Shown piece after piece: positions 42,936-55,441 of a DNA stretch of 64,000 nucleotides (position 1 is its first letter; every line of letters begins with the position of its first letter). Source of the DNA: Phanerochaete sordida (Eukaryota; Basidiomycota; Agaricomycetes; Polyporales; Phanerochaetaceae); NCBI GenBank assembly GCA_019973155.2, contig BPQB01000001.1, positions 372,001 to 436,000 on the forward strand, written 5' to 3'. The position numbers and the translations under genes are program-made. The notes under the pieces were generated by a model. That model worked only from the letters and a program-made list of their open reading frames with translations. It did not search any database and was not told the origin of the DNA.

Positions 42936-45006
42936 ATGGCTGAAAAGGACCCAACGATACGGCTCAGGCGCGCGGTCAAAGGCCAGTCTCCGCGGCCCAA
43001 GCGTTGCTGTGCTCGAGCTCACGCGAACCTGCACAGAGAACAACCTCTTCCTGGTCAAGCGACTCGCAAAGCGGACGGACGTCCGCAACCCCGACCCCAC
43101 ACACCGACGCTACACGTCGCTTGCATGGGCCGCGGTACTCGGGCACGAAGAGACGTTCGAGTACCTCCTCAGCATAGGGCATGATGACAGAGAAATCAGC
43201 AGGGTGAGTGTGGCGGCTCTGCGGCGCAACAGTGCTACGGACCTCAATAGGATATTCACCAGGACTCGGAAAACAACACAATCCTCATTATCCTTGCGGA
43301 TTCACGGCCGCCAGTGTCTGGGTCCGCCTCCACAGACCACGAATTCTACGGCGCGACCTTGCGGATGGCTCGTCAATACTACGACCGGTATCCCGAAACG
43401 CTAGACTGGGCGAACTCAGACGGGAAGACGGCCATGCACCTGGCAGCTATGCGGGGAAACGAAGAGCTCGTACGAGTGCGCGCGCTGTTCAATCTATCTG
43501 CTCTTGAGTCTAACACCCTCCGCAGATGCTGTGCGACTTTGGGGCCGACCTCGACCTCGCGGACAATGAGGGGAACACTCCACTGCACTAGTGAGCTTCC
43601 TACTTGTTCCGTCCCGTCCGATTATCTGAACCCGAGTTGCAGTGCTAGTGCATGGGGGCACGTCCTGGTACGTGCTGGCACCTTCGACGAAGACCAAGTC
43701 CATCTGATAATCGCATAGATCGTGCAAGCACTGATAGAACGCGGCTGCCAGTTCAATGTGCGCAACAACGACGGGTCCACACCATCCGACTATGCTTACT
43801 CGTGCGTGATGACTGTCATCGCATTAATGAAGGCTAAATTAACCCTATATCAGTACAAGTATACGTGACGTGCTCCAAGATACAGCAAGGTCACAAGTTG
43901 AGAACAACAGACGGGCGCGGAAAGCGGCGCAAGCTGCAGCGCGAGGGACAGAGTGGGAAGGGCACGCGCCTCCACTTGCTGCAGCGCGACTATCGAATGG
44001 CAGCATCCCGCGACAAACCAACGGTAGCATACGCATGCGCAGCGGATCCGGTACGAGTCGAACGACAACAACATCGGACTCCGGAGAGTACGACAACCAC
44101 TCGACACCCGCGCGCACACGATACGTACCCCCAGCGTTCTCATCACTATCACCGCAGCGGAATGGCACACCATTACCGCCACCTCTGAATTCCCCTCCAT
44201 ACCCATCGGCGAGTTCGGTTGGCAGCAACAGCATCCTCAGCGTGCCGTCACCGACTCCTGCACAACATGGCAATCTTGCTCCCGCACCGGGCGTTGCCCC
44301 GGGGCTGTCACCGATCGCGAATCGCATGCGAGAACGCGACATGGAAGCGATGGAAAAATACAAGCTGCGCAACCGGAGCGGGAGCGCGGCGACGGCGTCG
44401 ACAGACGCGAACGACTCGGCCGTCTCGTCCGGCGGCAAGTCGAGAGACGACGACGTCGCGTCGCTGCAGTCGTACATGACCGTGGGCTCCGTCGCCCCAC
44501 GCAAACTCCTGCGGCCGTCCGCATCGGCGGCGCAACTCCGCAGCTCGCCACAGCCGCTGTCGTCGTCGAGCGCGTCCACCGTCTCGCAGCACCCGGAACT
44601 GCGGAGTCGGTCCGGCACAGACCCCGACGTCCTGCACCACCACTCGTCCTCGGCATCCTCGATAACGTCGCCGCTCGTCGAGCGCACGCCGGCCTCGCCC
44701 GCGACGCCGACGCAGACGTCGGCGCGGCCACCGCTCGTCAAGGCGAGCCTCTCGCGCGATAGCACCAAGGACGCGGAGTACGCGGGCCCCTCGAGCGAGT
44801 TCGCCAAGTTCCCGCCGCCGCCCGCGGTGGAGCGCAGCCACACACCAACACTTCTCTCGCGGCGCCTGCCGTTCCTGCTCTCATCGCACAAGCACAATGA
44901 GAAAGGCGCCGAGGAGAAGGAGAAGGATAAAGAGAAGCACCACCACCACATCTTCTCGCATAAACGCAATTCCTCTGCAAACTCGGTCGCCTCTCGGATA
45001 ACATGA
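42936..45006 (+). CDS. AVO2: AVO2-like ankyrin-repeat protein (TORC2 subunit)
   Basis: Seven exons, 42936-42981, 43037-43203, 43263-43475, 43526-43590, 43643-43667, 43719-43801 and 43860-45006, giving 581 aa; all phases close. The N-terminus MAEKDPTIRLRRAV, followed by NNLFLVKRL, matches the opening of yeast Avo2, a non-essential TORC2 component. Ankyrin repeats follow (TSLAWAAVLGHEETFEYLL, KTAMHLAAMRGNEELV, NTPLHYASAWGH, GSTPSDYAYS) to about residue 200. The C-terminal two thirds, one long exon, is Ser/Thr/Pro-rich and disordered, ending in a His/Lys-rich segment. The first intron (42982-43036) begins GC rather than GT: the join to VKENN is the only one that keeps the Avo2-like sequence and phase. 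It is longer than yeast Avo2 (426 aa) because of the tail. Confidence 0.85.
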
Positions 45007-45632
45007 CACATATATCCCTCTCTGTACGTTCTGTTCTCGTGGGTCTTTCGACATTCTTTTTCGGGCTGTACATTCTTGTAGGATCCACTGGCGGGATGTA
45101 CTTACTTCGTGTACAGTATTCTATTATTAAATTACGCGCACTGTAGCCATGCTTGGGACATTATATCCTCTGCGTGTCTTGACCGTGCTCTGTGACTCTG
45201 CTTGCAGAAGATGATGGTGATTGTAACTTATGGACTTCTTGGAGGGTTACTCGATGTGCTGACTTGGAGGACGCTTGCAGCGAACCAGCAAGAGTACTTG
45301 TACCCCACTCCGCTGGCTGAACGGCAATATCTGAACGATGCATGGCGTTTTCTTCGTGCTCTCGCGTAGAGAATCGAAGGCAGCTAGCCGACGAGAGACG
45401 TTGAGGAGGACAGCGGCAGCGCGCTTTCCCCGCGTTTTCCCCGCGCGCCGGGTTCATGACGCTGGTCGGGGATTGCCGATTACTTCATATGCTGGGTGCA
45501 GGCGATCCTCTCCTGGCTTGCATGCATCTGACACGCACGGCCTCAGTAGCGAGGCACAACGCCTACATATAGCCGACATCGTCGCTCTCGCCGCCCCCGC
45601 CGTCCTCCTCGTCCTTCGCTGCTTCTACCCCC
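45007..45632. other. Intergenic, AVO2 3' end to transporter promoter
   Basis: About 625 bp. AT-rich 3' flank to about 45170, then the promoter and leader of the transporter. A pyrimidine-rich tract with CGCCCCCGCCG lies just before the start. Confidence 0.4.
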
Positions 45633-48018
45633 ATGGCGTTCCCCGCCCCGTCCCCCGACTCCGACCCCGACCCGACCACCCAGATCCCGTGGCCGTCCAG
45701 GCAGGCCAAGCAGGTCAGGATCGAGTCCACCGAGAGGGAACGGTCGCGTACGCTGCCGGACCCCGCGACACAAAACGACCTCGCCGATGGTGTCGCAAAG
45801 GACCGCGGCGGCGACCCGTCCCGGCGGCGGATGTCGACTTTGGACCTCATCAAGCTCAGCATCTCTATGGCTGGCGCACAGATCGCTTGGACAGTCGAGC
45901 TGGGGTGCGTCACGATGCCTGCTATCTTTCATTCGCGCCCCTGAACCAAAGTCTGCAGATATGGCACGCCGTTCCTGCTCTCCCTAGGCCTTTCGGAGCA
46001 GCTCACCAGCCTGGTGTGGCTCGCCGGCCCCATAAGCGGCTTGATAGCCCAACCTGTTATCGGTATGAACTCTAGCCATCCTACCCCATGGCGCGTGCTG
46101 ACGGTGCCATGATCCCACAGGTGCAATTTCTGACGCTTCAAGGTCAAAGTACAGGCGGCGTTACTGGGTTGTCCTGTCTACCGTCGCGCTTGTGCTGTCC
46201 ACCTTCACGCTAGCGTATTGCCAGGACCTTGCAGCCTTCTCTGTCGATCTGTTTGGAGGCGGGAAAGGCAGCTGGGACCCTCAATGGGCCAAAGACGTGA
46301 GTAGCACTTGAGTCAGGTCCCTCTGCATGCTAAGTCTGTATCAGGTCAAGAACACTGCTATTCTCTTCGCTGTCATCTCCTTCTACGTCCTTGACTTTGC
46401 ACTCAATGCACTGCAAGCCTCCCTTCGAAACCTCCTTCTCGACGTTACCCCTCCCGAACAGCTGAACGCCGCGAACGCTTGGCATAGCAAGATGACGAAC
46501 GCAGGAAATATCGTCGGTTTCGGGTTCGGCTTCCTGCCGCTCGCGAGCCTGCCCATCCTGCGCTTGCTTGGAGGCGACCAGTTCCGCAAGTTCTGCGTCA
46601 TCAGCATTATCCTACTAGTCATCACGGTCTGGATCACCTGCGCGTCCCAAGAGGAGCAATCGCGCGAGGACGACCTGCGTGTGGACCGAAAGTGAGTCGT
46701 ACTAGTCACGCTCTGCATGCAACCCTAACGCGACTGCTAGCAAAAGCAAGTTTGGGGACGTCTTGAGGAACATTTACGATGCCATCGTCAACCTGCCGAA
46801 GCCCATCCGCCGGGTGTGCTACGTGCAGGTCTTCGCGTTCATGGGGTGGTTCCCGTTCTTGTTCTACTCGTAAGTCTTTCACGTGCTCTGGTGCAAGCGC
46901 TGCGGCTTATTCGCCCTAGGACGACATACGTGGGCCAGGTCATGGCCGCCGAGATCGGCCGCGAGCCTGACAATGACTTGGCGACGCGTACGGGAGAGTT
47001 TGCGATGGCCATCTACAGTGTTGGTGAGCAAATTATTACGTTCTTCCGTCAGGCGCATCTAATAAGCGTGTAGTCGCTGTCATCGCCGGAACCCTCCTCC
47101 CCCGCTTGACCCAGCGTGACTCGCGCCTGCTGGCACACGAGGGAGACGATGATGAAGATGCTGAGTTCGCTCGACTGAAGGCTACCGTTCAGCAATGGCG
47201 CGCAGAGGCGGCACAGCAGGGCAGGCCGCTGCGGCTCCCCCTGATGCCGTTCTTCCTCAGAAACATCTGGATGGGTGCCATGCTACTCTTCTCTGCGATC
47301 ACCCTCTCGACGTTCTTCATCACGAAGGTGTGGCAAGCCATCATCGCAGTCAGCCTGGTGGGCATCTGCTGGGCTGTCGCATGCTGGGTGCCTTTCGCCA
47401 TCATCATGGAGGTACGCACCCCTGACTCCCTACAAAGGGCCGACGCTGAGACCCGCCGCAGTTCCTGAAGGAGCGCGAGCACGAAGTCACGCCCGAAGAG
47501 GAGGCCTTCTCGCGGCGGCTGCAGCACCGGCGGCCCTCGCACACGCGCACGCTCTCGACGCCCGCGCGGCCGACGGTGACCGAGTACGACGAGCACACGC
47601 CGCTGCTGCGCCGGCGGCGGTCGTTCGAGGAGCCGGGCGACCTCGCGGACGCGCCGAGCGCGGCGCCCGTCGCGGGCGGCACGATCCTCGGCATCCACAA
47701 CCTCGCGATCGTCTTCCCGCAGTTCATCGTCGCGCTCGTCTCGAGCGCGATCTTCCGCGCCGTCGACAGCGAGGTCGACACTGACCCCGAGAACCACACG
47801 ACGTTCTACGGCAAGAACGGCGTAGCGTGGGTCCTGCGCTTTGGCGGCCTCTGCGCGCTGGTGAGTGCGCTTTGTGCTTTGGTCGATGGACATTGGGCTG
47901 ATGAGCACGGTAGATCGGCGCTGCCTTCGCGCGCAAGGTGCCGCCGACGCGCACCGAGAAGCAGATGCGCCGCCGCCTCGCGGAGCTGAAGGTGCTCGAG
48001 AAGGAGGGCACTCCGTAG
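45633..48018 (+). CDS. Sucrose/glucoside transporter of the MFS (GPH/SUT type)
   Basis: Nine exons beginning 45633-45904 and ending at the TAG at 48016-48018; roughly 650-700 aa. The N-terminus is a long cytoplasmic Pro/Asp/Arg-rich tail, then LIKLSISMAGAQIAWTVELGYGTPFL, the usual first helix of plant and fungal sucrose (SUT/Sut1) transporters. LVWLAGPISGLIAQPVIG and SDASRSKYRRRYW form the helix 2-3 loop signature. About twelve hydrophobic segments can be traced, with a long cytoplasmic loop (HEGDDDEDAEF) in the middle and a second Arg-rich loop carrying EYDEHTPLLRRRR before the last helices. Proton-coupled uptake of sucrose or maltose-like disaccharides across the plasma membrane is the likely role. 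The specific substrate cannot be read from the sequence. Confidence 0.87.
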
Positions 48019-48177
48019 TTTGGTTTCTCAGCAGGATCCCCTATCCCGCGTGTACTATTCCTTGTAATACTTTCCCGCCATCCACACTACCCACGCACGG
48101 ACTCGCTAGCACTTCCCCCTTTGCATTCTGGATATGTACTGTACAGGCGCACCCGCGCGCACAATTCAGCGCCGTTT

Positions 48178-50723
48178 TCACGAGCCCATGATGCAGATCG
48201 CGAGGTCCCAGTCCGCGCGCTCGACGCTCGCGACGAAGGTGCACGGCACGGGCATGATGCTGAGGCCGCGTTCCTGCAGGAACGTCGGTGGATCTGTGGC
48301 ACGCCGTCAGCAATGCGCCTCAGAGTAGCTGAGAGACTGGACGCACCCGACAGCTGCTCGGACGGCCGATAGAATACTTTTGTCGTTACCGCACTGTCGA
48401 GCACGTCTGACAGGGCGTCCTCGAGCGCGCAGTTCATGTTCCCGCTCACCGCGCCCTTCACGAGGATGGTCGTACACGCGGCGGAGCTGTGCGCGAAGCT
48501 GGATGTGGCGTACGTGATAACGCTCTCGCCTTCTGTCAGTGTATCTTTTCAGCAGATCAGCCTATAGCGACGTTGCTGCCGTGGATCGGGACGTACGGAA
48601 CGACCGTGTCGGTGTCGCAGAGATGATTTCATTCTCGTCGTCCTCCGTGCCCTTGAAGCGGCCGGTGTGGACGACGACCTGCTTCTCGACGAGCGCGTCC
48701 TTCGGGAGCGCAGGCACCCCAAGGAAGAGCACGAGTGCTTCCGCATCCTGCGGCGGCCTCGTCAGCCCACCGCCGCCGGCCAGAAACACATACGCACCAA
48801 GTCCCGCACGGCATCCCTTACGTGCGGGAGGTCGTCGAAGCTGACCATCCAGTACAGCGCAAGCTGCACATGCCCGTCCCAGCCGCCGCCCGAGTTGCTC
48901 TGGAGAGCCTGCACGACGCGCGCGGCGTGCTGGCACGCGAGCGCCGTCTCCGTCGCGAGCGAGCGCGGTTCGGGGAGCGCAAGCGTGCTCGGCAGGAGGC
49001 CTATCTGGCCCGAGACGAATATGCGCTGGTCCTGTATCTGCTTTCCATCGTGAGTAACTATGGGTGGGACGGCAGGAGGGCGCATACCGTGACGGCCTGC
49101 GAGTACGGCCCGATGTTCGCGGGGGCCCAGTAGCTGAGGCCCTGCACGTGCAGCGCCTGCCGCTCGGACGCGTGCTTCTCTGCGTAGGCGACGCACTCGA
49201 TCTGCACGCGGTGGGTGGGTGGGAGATCCGCCGCGACGCAGGCACGCGCGGGCGGGCTGCTGCCGAAGAAGGTGCCGTACACCGCGTTGACGCGCGCGAA
49301 GAGGTCCATCGAGGACAGGAAGATATTCATGCTAGCGACGTGCGAGAAGTCGAGGCCGTGCTTCTGCAGCTGTTCTGCGGGTTTGCGTGTTAGTCTGTAG
49401 GAGGACGGGAGCATGTATTTATGATGTTACCTTGGAGCTTTTGGAAACATTGTTTGACCTCGTCTTCTATTGGCACCGTCGAATCGCGGTCTATGTCGCC
49501 GTGCACATACGGGACAACAACCCACGATCCCACCCGCTTGGCTGATTGGCCCGGATAGTAAAGAATAGCAGCTTCTGCGTCGTACGGCAACATCTCTACG
49601 CTTTGATTTTGAGAGCGCAGCGACTGTTCGACGCTTTCGCGGACCGAGTCGTAGCTTTCCTCCAGCACGGGTGGCACAGTTGGATCCACTGTTACAGCTA
49701 CTTTTTCTTCTAGGGTTGCATTTTTGACGCGTAGGTATGCCACGGTCGCAAAATCGCTGTCTGAATGGATCACAGTTTCTGTCTCGACTCTGTGCGCAAT
49801 GAGTTGCATACAGGCTGCCAGAGAAAGCCACACACAAATTTATCCTGCGCTTGAAGATGGGACAGTCAAGTGTGAGCGTTTCATACTCTCCTCCCTCTCC
49901 ACAGACGTGGGAGCCGTATAAGGAGTTCTACGATGGCGTAAAGAGCTATTCGAGCGGTCGTGTAAACCATTTTCTGGTCGACGTACTAGCTTGAGCAACG
50001 TCGGCTGCATCTGAGCCAAGGTCTTGCCCAAATGTTTTGCAGTAAGGCCTATTCCCGCGACCTTGATCAAAATAGCTTCGAGACCAGCCTCCACCATCTC
50101 AGCGAGAAGCTCGGCCTGGTCTCGCTGCCACAGGTAGCATAACGGAGTCAAGGATAAACGTCGGCATCTGCGGCAAGTCAGTAAAGACTGGCGTTAGGAA
50201 GACCGGCGCACTAACACATGCTCGACGCGAACCCGCTGGTAGTTGGAGAGGATGGCGCCGACCGAGACTCCTTGTACGTCTGGGTGCGCTGCCTGGACTT
50301 CCATCTCAATTTCGCTCACGCAGAGGGGGTCTAATGTCGTACCTTCACCGCGGATAGAAGCTCATGCAGATCCTCGGTCTCATCTCCCTCTAGCGCACCG
50401 TTCTTTTTCGCGTCTCTGGAGCCATACTCCGAGCTCATGTCCACGGCCGAGCCGGATATGATCCTGCGGTACAGCGGGACGTCCAGAGCGTTCGCGACGT
50501 ATTCTATTGCATCTTGGCCGACTGTCTGGTACATGTAGGAGTCGATTTCATCTATGCTTCATTCGTTGGCATGCGCCGGTCGCGGGAGGGGATATGTGGT
50601 CGGACCTCTTCCTTGCTCGGGACGCAGAGAGGCAGCGGCTACAAGCTCATGGCCGTTCTTGTGGCAGTGCATGAGATTATAGCAGCTGTCCTTTCCGCCG
50701 CTGAGCAGCGCAACATATCTCAT
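48178..50723 (-). CDS. DPH6: Diphthine-ammonia ligase DPH6 with two RidA-like domains
   Basis: Starts at ATG 50723-50721 and ends at TGA 48180-48178, with several short introns; roughly 750 aa. It carries out the ATP-dependent last step of diphthamide formation on translation elongation factor 2. The N-terminal domain is a PP-loop ATPase: SGGKDSCYNLMHC at residue 8, SYMYQTVGQDAI, DVPLYRR, EGDETEDL, TPLCYLWQRDQ and GEGGEYETLTLD. The C-terminal half carries two YjgF/RidA-like domains (first DFSHVASMNIFLSSM, RVQIECVAY; second IFVSGQIGLLPST, WMVSF), as in yeast Dph6. The last exon begins after CHFSD-equivalent SEQLS and ends in CIMGS. Head-to-head with UBA1. Confidence 0.9.
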
Positions 50724-50934
50724 GGCCGAGGCAGGCAGAGGTAAGCTGAGTCAAAGGAAGCGAAGGCCGAAAGCAAAGGAAGGCCCCCGACGCAGCAGCG
50801 GGCGCGATTTGGCGCGATTACGCGATTACTCAAGTCGGCGTCCGCGGGCGGCTCTGCATAAAGTGCCCTCTCTCTGTCCTACTGCCACCCTCACTGCTCC
50901 TCTCTACTCTCTCTGACCTCCTTTACGACAAATC
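50724..50934. promoter_or_regulatory. Shared divergent promoter of DPH6 and UBA1
   Basis: Only 211 bp separate the two start codons, so both genes must be driven from here. A CTCTCTCTGT pyrimidine tract precedes UBA1, and a GCGCGATTTGGCGCGATTACGC motif region lies in the middle with a short repeated GGCGCGATT word. No TATA box. Confidence 0.6.
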
Positions 50935-53900
50935 ATGGCCGAAACGACAAACATTTCCTCCGCGATGGACGTCGATGAGGCTGCCATTGACGAGGGCCTC
51001 TACTCTCGCCAACTGTAAGCAGCGCGACGCGTATGCTGCGTCCCAAACCGATGCTGACCGTCCTCGCAGCTATGTCCTGGGCCATGAAGGTACTGCTACT
51101 ACTGGCGCGAAGGGAAGATGATGATCTGACGTCCCTCCTCAGCAATGAAGCGCATGGCAGCCTCGAATGTCCTCATCGTGGGTCTCAAGGGTCTCGGTGT
51201 CGAGATTGGTGAATCTCCTGAGCGTACGCGTTTGCCACCTGATTACTGACCGTATTCCTCTCCTCAGCCAAGAATGTTGTTCTTGCCGGCGTGAAGTCTG
51301 TCACTGTCTACGACCCCGAGCCTGTGGAAATCCAGGATCTCAGCTCCCAGGTATGCATATACAGCCTGTCGCAGCGCACTGCGGGACGCCACTCACTGAT
51401 GTTCAGTACTTCCTCCGCAAAGAAGACGTGGGCAAGCCTCGCGCCGATGTCGCAGTACCTCGTCTCGCTGAACTCAACGCTTACGTCCCCGTACGGAACT
51501 TGGGCGGTGAGAGAGGCCAGGAGATCACGGTCGAGATGATCAAGGGCTTCCAGGTACGTCATTATCCATGGTCCTCGTCCAAATAACTCATCCTTGTAAC
51601 AGGTTGTCGTACTCACCAACGCTCCTCTGAGCAAGCAACTGGAGATCAACGACTGGACACACCAGAATGGCGTCCACTTCATTGCTGCCGAGACTCGTGG
51701 GCTGTTTGGGTGCGTCGAACGTCTCTATACCGTGTTAATCCACGAAGACTCATTCTTTTGTGATAGCTCTGCATTCAACGACTTTGGTCCCAAGTTCACC
51801 TGTGTTGATCCCACCGGCGAGCAGCCACTGACGGGCATGATCGTGTCTGTCGAGAAGGTATGTCGAACTGCGCGTAATCTCGGCGAACGCTTAGCCTCAC
51901 GTTCCACAGGACAAGGAGGGTCTCGTTACCTGCTTGGATGAGACGCGACATGGTCTTGAGGATGGCGACTTTGTCACCTTCACTGAGGTTCAGGGCATGA
52001 CCGAGTTGAACGGATGCGAGCCTCGCAAGGTCACCGTGAAGGGCCCGTACACCTTCTCCATTGGCGACACCTCGAACTTCAGCGAATACAAGACAGGCGG
52101 TATCTTCACCCAAGTCAAGATGCCGAAGATCCTAGAATTCGTATGTTTGATGATCTCACTCATCTTATCTCTGCTGATACAATCTTGGCTCCAGAAATCG
52201 CTGCGCGAATCTCTGAAGAACCCCGAGTTCTTCATCACTGACTTCGCTAAGTTTGACCGCCCACCAACGCTCCACGCAGGCTTCCAGGCGCTCTCTGAGT
52301 TCAAGGCCAAGGAGCAGCGCTTCCCGCGCCCTCGCAATCCCGAGGATGCTGCGAAGTTCGTCGAGCTGGCCAAGAAGATCGAGCCCGAGGCGGACGACAA
52401 GGTCCTCAGCGAGCTCGCCTTCCAGGCCACGGGCGACGTCTCCCCGGTGAACGCCGTCTTCGGCGGCTTCGTCGCGCAGGAGGTTCTCAAGGCCTGCTCT
52501 GCGAAGTTCCACCCCATGATCCAGCACATGTACTTCGACTCCCTCGAGTCACTGCCCACTGAGCTGCCCACCGAGGAGGACAGTCAGCCCGTTGGCAGCC
52601 GGTACGACGGCCAGATCGTAGTGTTCGGCCGGAAGTTCCAGGAGAAGATTGCGAACCACCGCCAGTTCCTGGTCGGCGCTGGCGCCCTTGGTTGCGAGCT
52701 GCTCAAGAACTGGAGCATGATGGGCCTCGCGACCGGCCCGAGAGGTCAGATCGCCGTCACTGACCTCGACACTATCGAGAAGAGCAACCTCAATCGTCAG
52801 TTCCTGTTCCGCGCGAAGGACCTCGGCAAGTTCAAGTCCGAAGTCGCGGCAGCGGCTGTTACGGACATGAACCCTGACCTCAAGGGCAAGATCGCCGCCA
52901 AGCAGGAGCCGGTTGGTGCTGACACTGAGAGTATGTTTTTACTTCTTGTTATATTGCCTCCGTGCTGACGGCCTGAAGACGTATACAACGATGAGTTCTT
53001 TGCCAACATCGATGGCGTCACCAACGCCCTCGACAATGTCAAGGCACGTCAGTACATGGATCAGCGCTGCGTCTTCTACGAGAAGCCTCTGCTCGAGTCG
53101 GGCACGCTCGGAACCAAGGGTAACACCCAGGTCATCATCCCGCACCTCACGGAGTCGTACTCCTCGTCCCAGGACCCGCCGGAGAAGGAGACCCCTTCGT
53201 GCACGGTCAAGAACTTCCCGAATGCCATTCAACACACGATCGAGGTAAGCATATCATCGAGTCTATTTGAACCATATTTGACATGTTATGCAGTGGGCAA
53301 GGCAAGAGTTCGACAACCTGTTTGTCAAGCCCGCGCAGTCTGTGAACTCGTACCTCTCGGAGCCGAACTTCCTCGAGAACAACCTGAAGTACTCTGGCCA
53401 GCAGCGCGAGCAGGTCGAGCAGCTGGTCTCGTACCTAGTCTCGAATAAGCCCTTGACCTTCGAGGAGTGCATCATCTGGGCTCGCCTGCAGTTCGAGGAA
53501 AAGTACAACAACGCCATCCGGCAACTGCTCTTTAGTCTGCCGAAGGACGCTGTCACGAGCACCGGCCAGCCCTTCTGGAGCGGCCCCAAGCGCGCGCCCG
53601 AGCCCCTGACCTTCAACGCTAACGACGTAGGCCCATTGCTCGCTCTGTGTCTGATGTCCCAATTGACACTTTTCTTGAAGCCCACCCATCTCCAGTACAT
53701 CATCGCTGCTGCCAACCTCCACGCGTTCAACTACGGTCTGCGCGGCGAGACTGACCCTGCGGTCTTCAAGAAGATCGCAGAGAGCGTCCTCGTCCCCGAG
53801 TTCACCCCGCGGAGCGGCGTCAAGGTCCAGATCAACGACAACGACCCCGTGCAGAACGACGCAGGTGGCGATGGCACGGACACTGAGTCGCTCTTCAAGC

Positions 53901-54675
53901 AGCTGCCGTCGCCCTCGTCGCTCGCCGGCTACCGCCTCAACCCCGTCGACTTCGAGAAGGACGACGACTCGAACCACCACATCGACTTCATCACCGCCGC
54001 GTCGAACCTCCGCGCGATGAACTACAGCATCAACCCCGCCGACAGACACACGACCAAGCAGATCGCGGGCAAAATCATCCCCGCGATCGCGACCACGACC
54101 TCGCTCGTCGTCGGCCTCGTCTGTCTGGAGCTGTACAAGGTGCGTGACGCGCTGTCGTGGAGCCCTGCGTATGCAGTGCTGACTCCGCGGGGCAGGTCAT
54201 CGACGGCAAGAACAAGCTCGAGCAGTTCAAGAACGGCTTCGTGAACCTCGCGCTGCCGTTCTTCGGCTTCTCGGAGCCGATCGCGGCGGCGAAGAACAAG
54301 TACGGGAGCACGGAGTGGACGCTCTGGGACCGCTTCACGTTCGAGAACGACCCGACGCTGAAGGAGATCGTCGACTGGTTCCGCAACGAGCACAAGCTCG
54401 AGGTGTCGATGGTCAGCCAGGGCGTCAGCATGCTCTGGAGCTCGTTCATCGGCAAGAAGAAGGTGCGTGCACGCGTTGGTGCCCTGCGCGCGGAAGCTGA
54501 CGTATGACATGTGCTGCAGAGCGAGGAGCGCCTGCCGCTCAAGTTCAGCAAGCTCGTCGAGACGGTCAGCAAGAAGCCGATCCCGCCACACGTGAAGCAC
54601 CTCATCGTCGAGGTCATGGTCATGGACGAGGAGGGCGAGGACGTCGAGGTGCCGTTCATCGTCGTCAAGCTCTAG
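50935..54675 (+). CDS. UBA1: Ubiquitin-activating enzyme E1
   Basis: Multi-exon gene from ATG 50935 to TAG 54673-54675, about 1,010 aa. E1 adenylates ubiquitin and loads it onto its own cysteine. Visible in order: the inactive adenylation repeat ([31 protein letters not shown]), the active repeat with the nucleotide-binding [33 protein letters not shown], the crossover [20 protein letters not shown], the catalytic cysteine in [10 protein letters not shown], the second catalytic half, and a ubiquitin-fold domain at the end ([17 protein letters not shown]). A 54-nt intron at 53627-53680 has no in-frame stop and is a multiple of three: spliced, the protein reads [17 protein letters not shown] as in other E1s. 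Confidence 0.96.
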
Positions 54676-55441
54676 GCCGCGCGACGCGACATTAAGAGAA
54701 CAAGGGCAAGCAGCCTGCGCGTGTACGGATAGAACTGTGTAGCTATTAGATATATCAAAGCCGCGTTTTGTGCTACGGACTGCGCCGCGCAGGAGCGTGG
54801 GCGTCGGCGAATGCTTCTCGCATTGTACTTCGCTCGAAATGGGTGGTGCGCGCTGCTGTTCACGCGGTATCATTGCCTATCTCCGGGTAGAGTTCTGCCA
54901 CGGAGGAAGTTGCTTGGTTCCATGGAGCAAACCTTGACACAACCCAGGCTTCCATTGCTCTCGGAAAGGGTCTGCCAGGCACAAAGAGCGGTAGATAATG
55001 GATGTCATGTATCATAAGTCATAAGGAGACAACTACTGAGGCTTCTGTGTACACTCGGCCCTGCACAGTTCTCATGGTAGAGCTGATGCTGCTACTGTAT
55101 GCTACTTTTGAAAAGAACAAGATGTACACATTATGGGTATCCCTGATACGCTTTGTTTTGAGGTAGTGTCTATGAACTTTCAAGAAAATTGCGTGTGAAG
55201 AGACAACAAGAAGGTGAGGTTCGGCAACGGTGAGGACAAAGCGTGGACAATGTGTGCGAGAAAATGAGGGTTGGCGCAGCTGGTGCTTGCGTATGGGTCA
55301 TCGCTAAACGTGGATATGTGTATCGAAGGGCGTCGCGGGCTGGAGGGGTTGTGTTCATAAAGCAGCCAGGCCATCATGCTAAAGATGATGCCATCATAAT
55401 GAACCAGGGGATCACAGAGTTATGATTGAACAACCTACAAG
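54676..55441. other. Intergenic between convergent UBA1 and the homeodomain gene
   Basis: About 765 bp, AT-richer; holds both 3' ends. No gene or RNA recognised. Confidence 0.45.
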
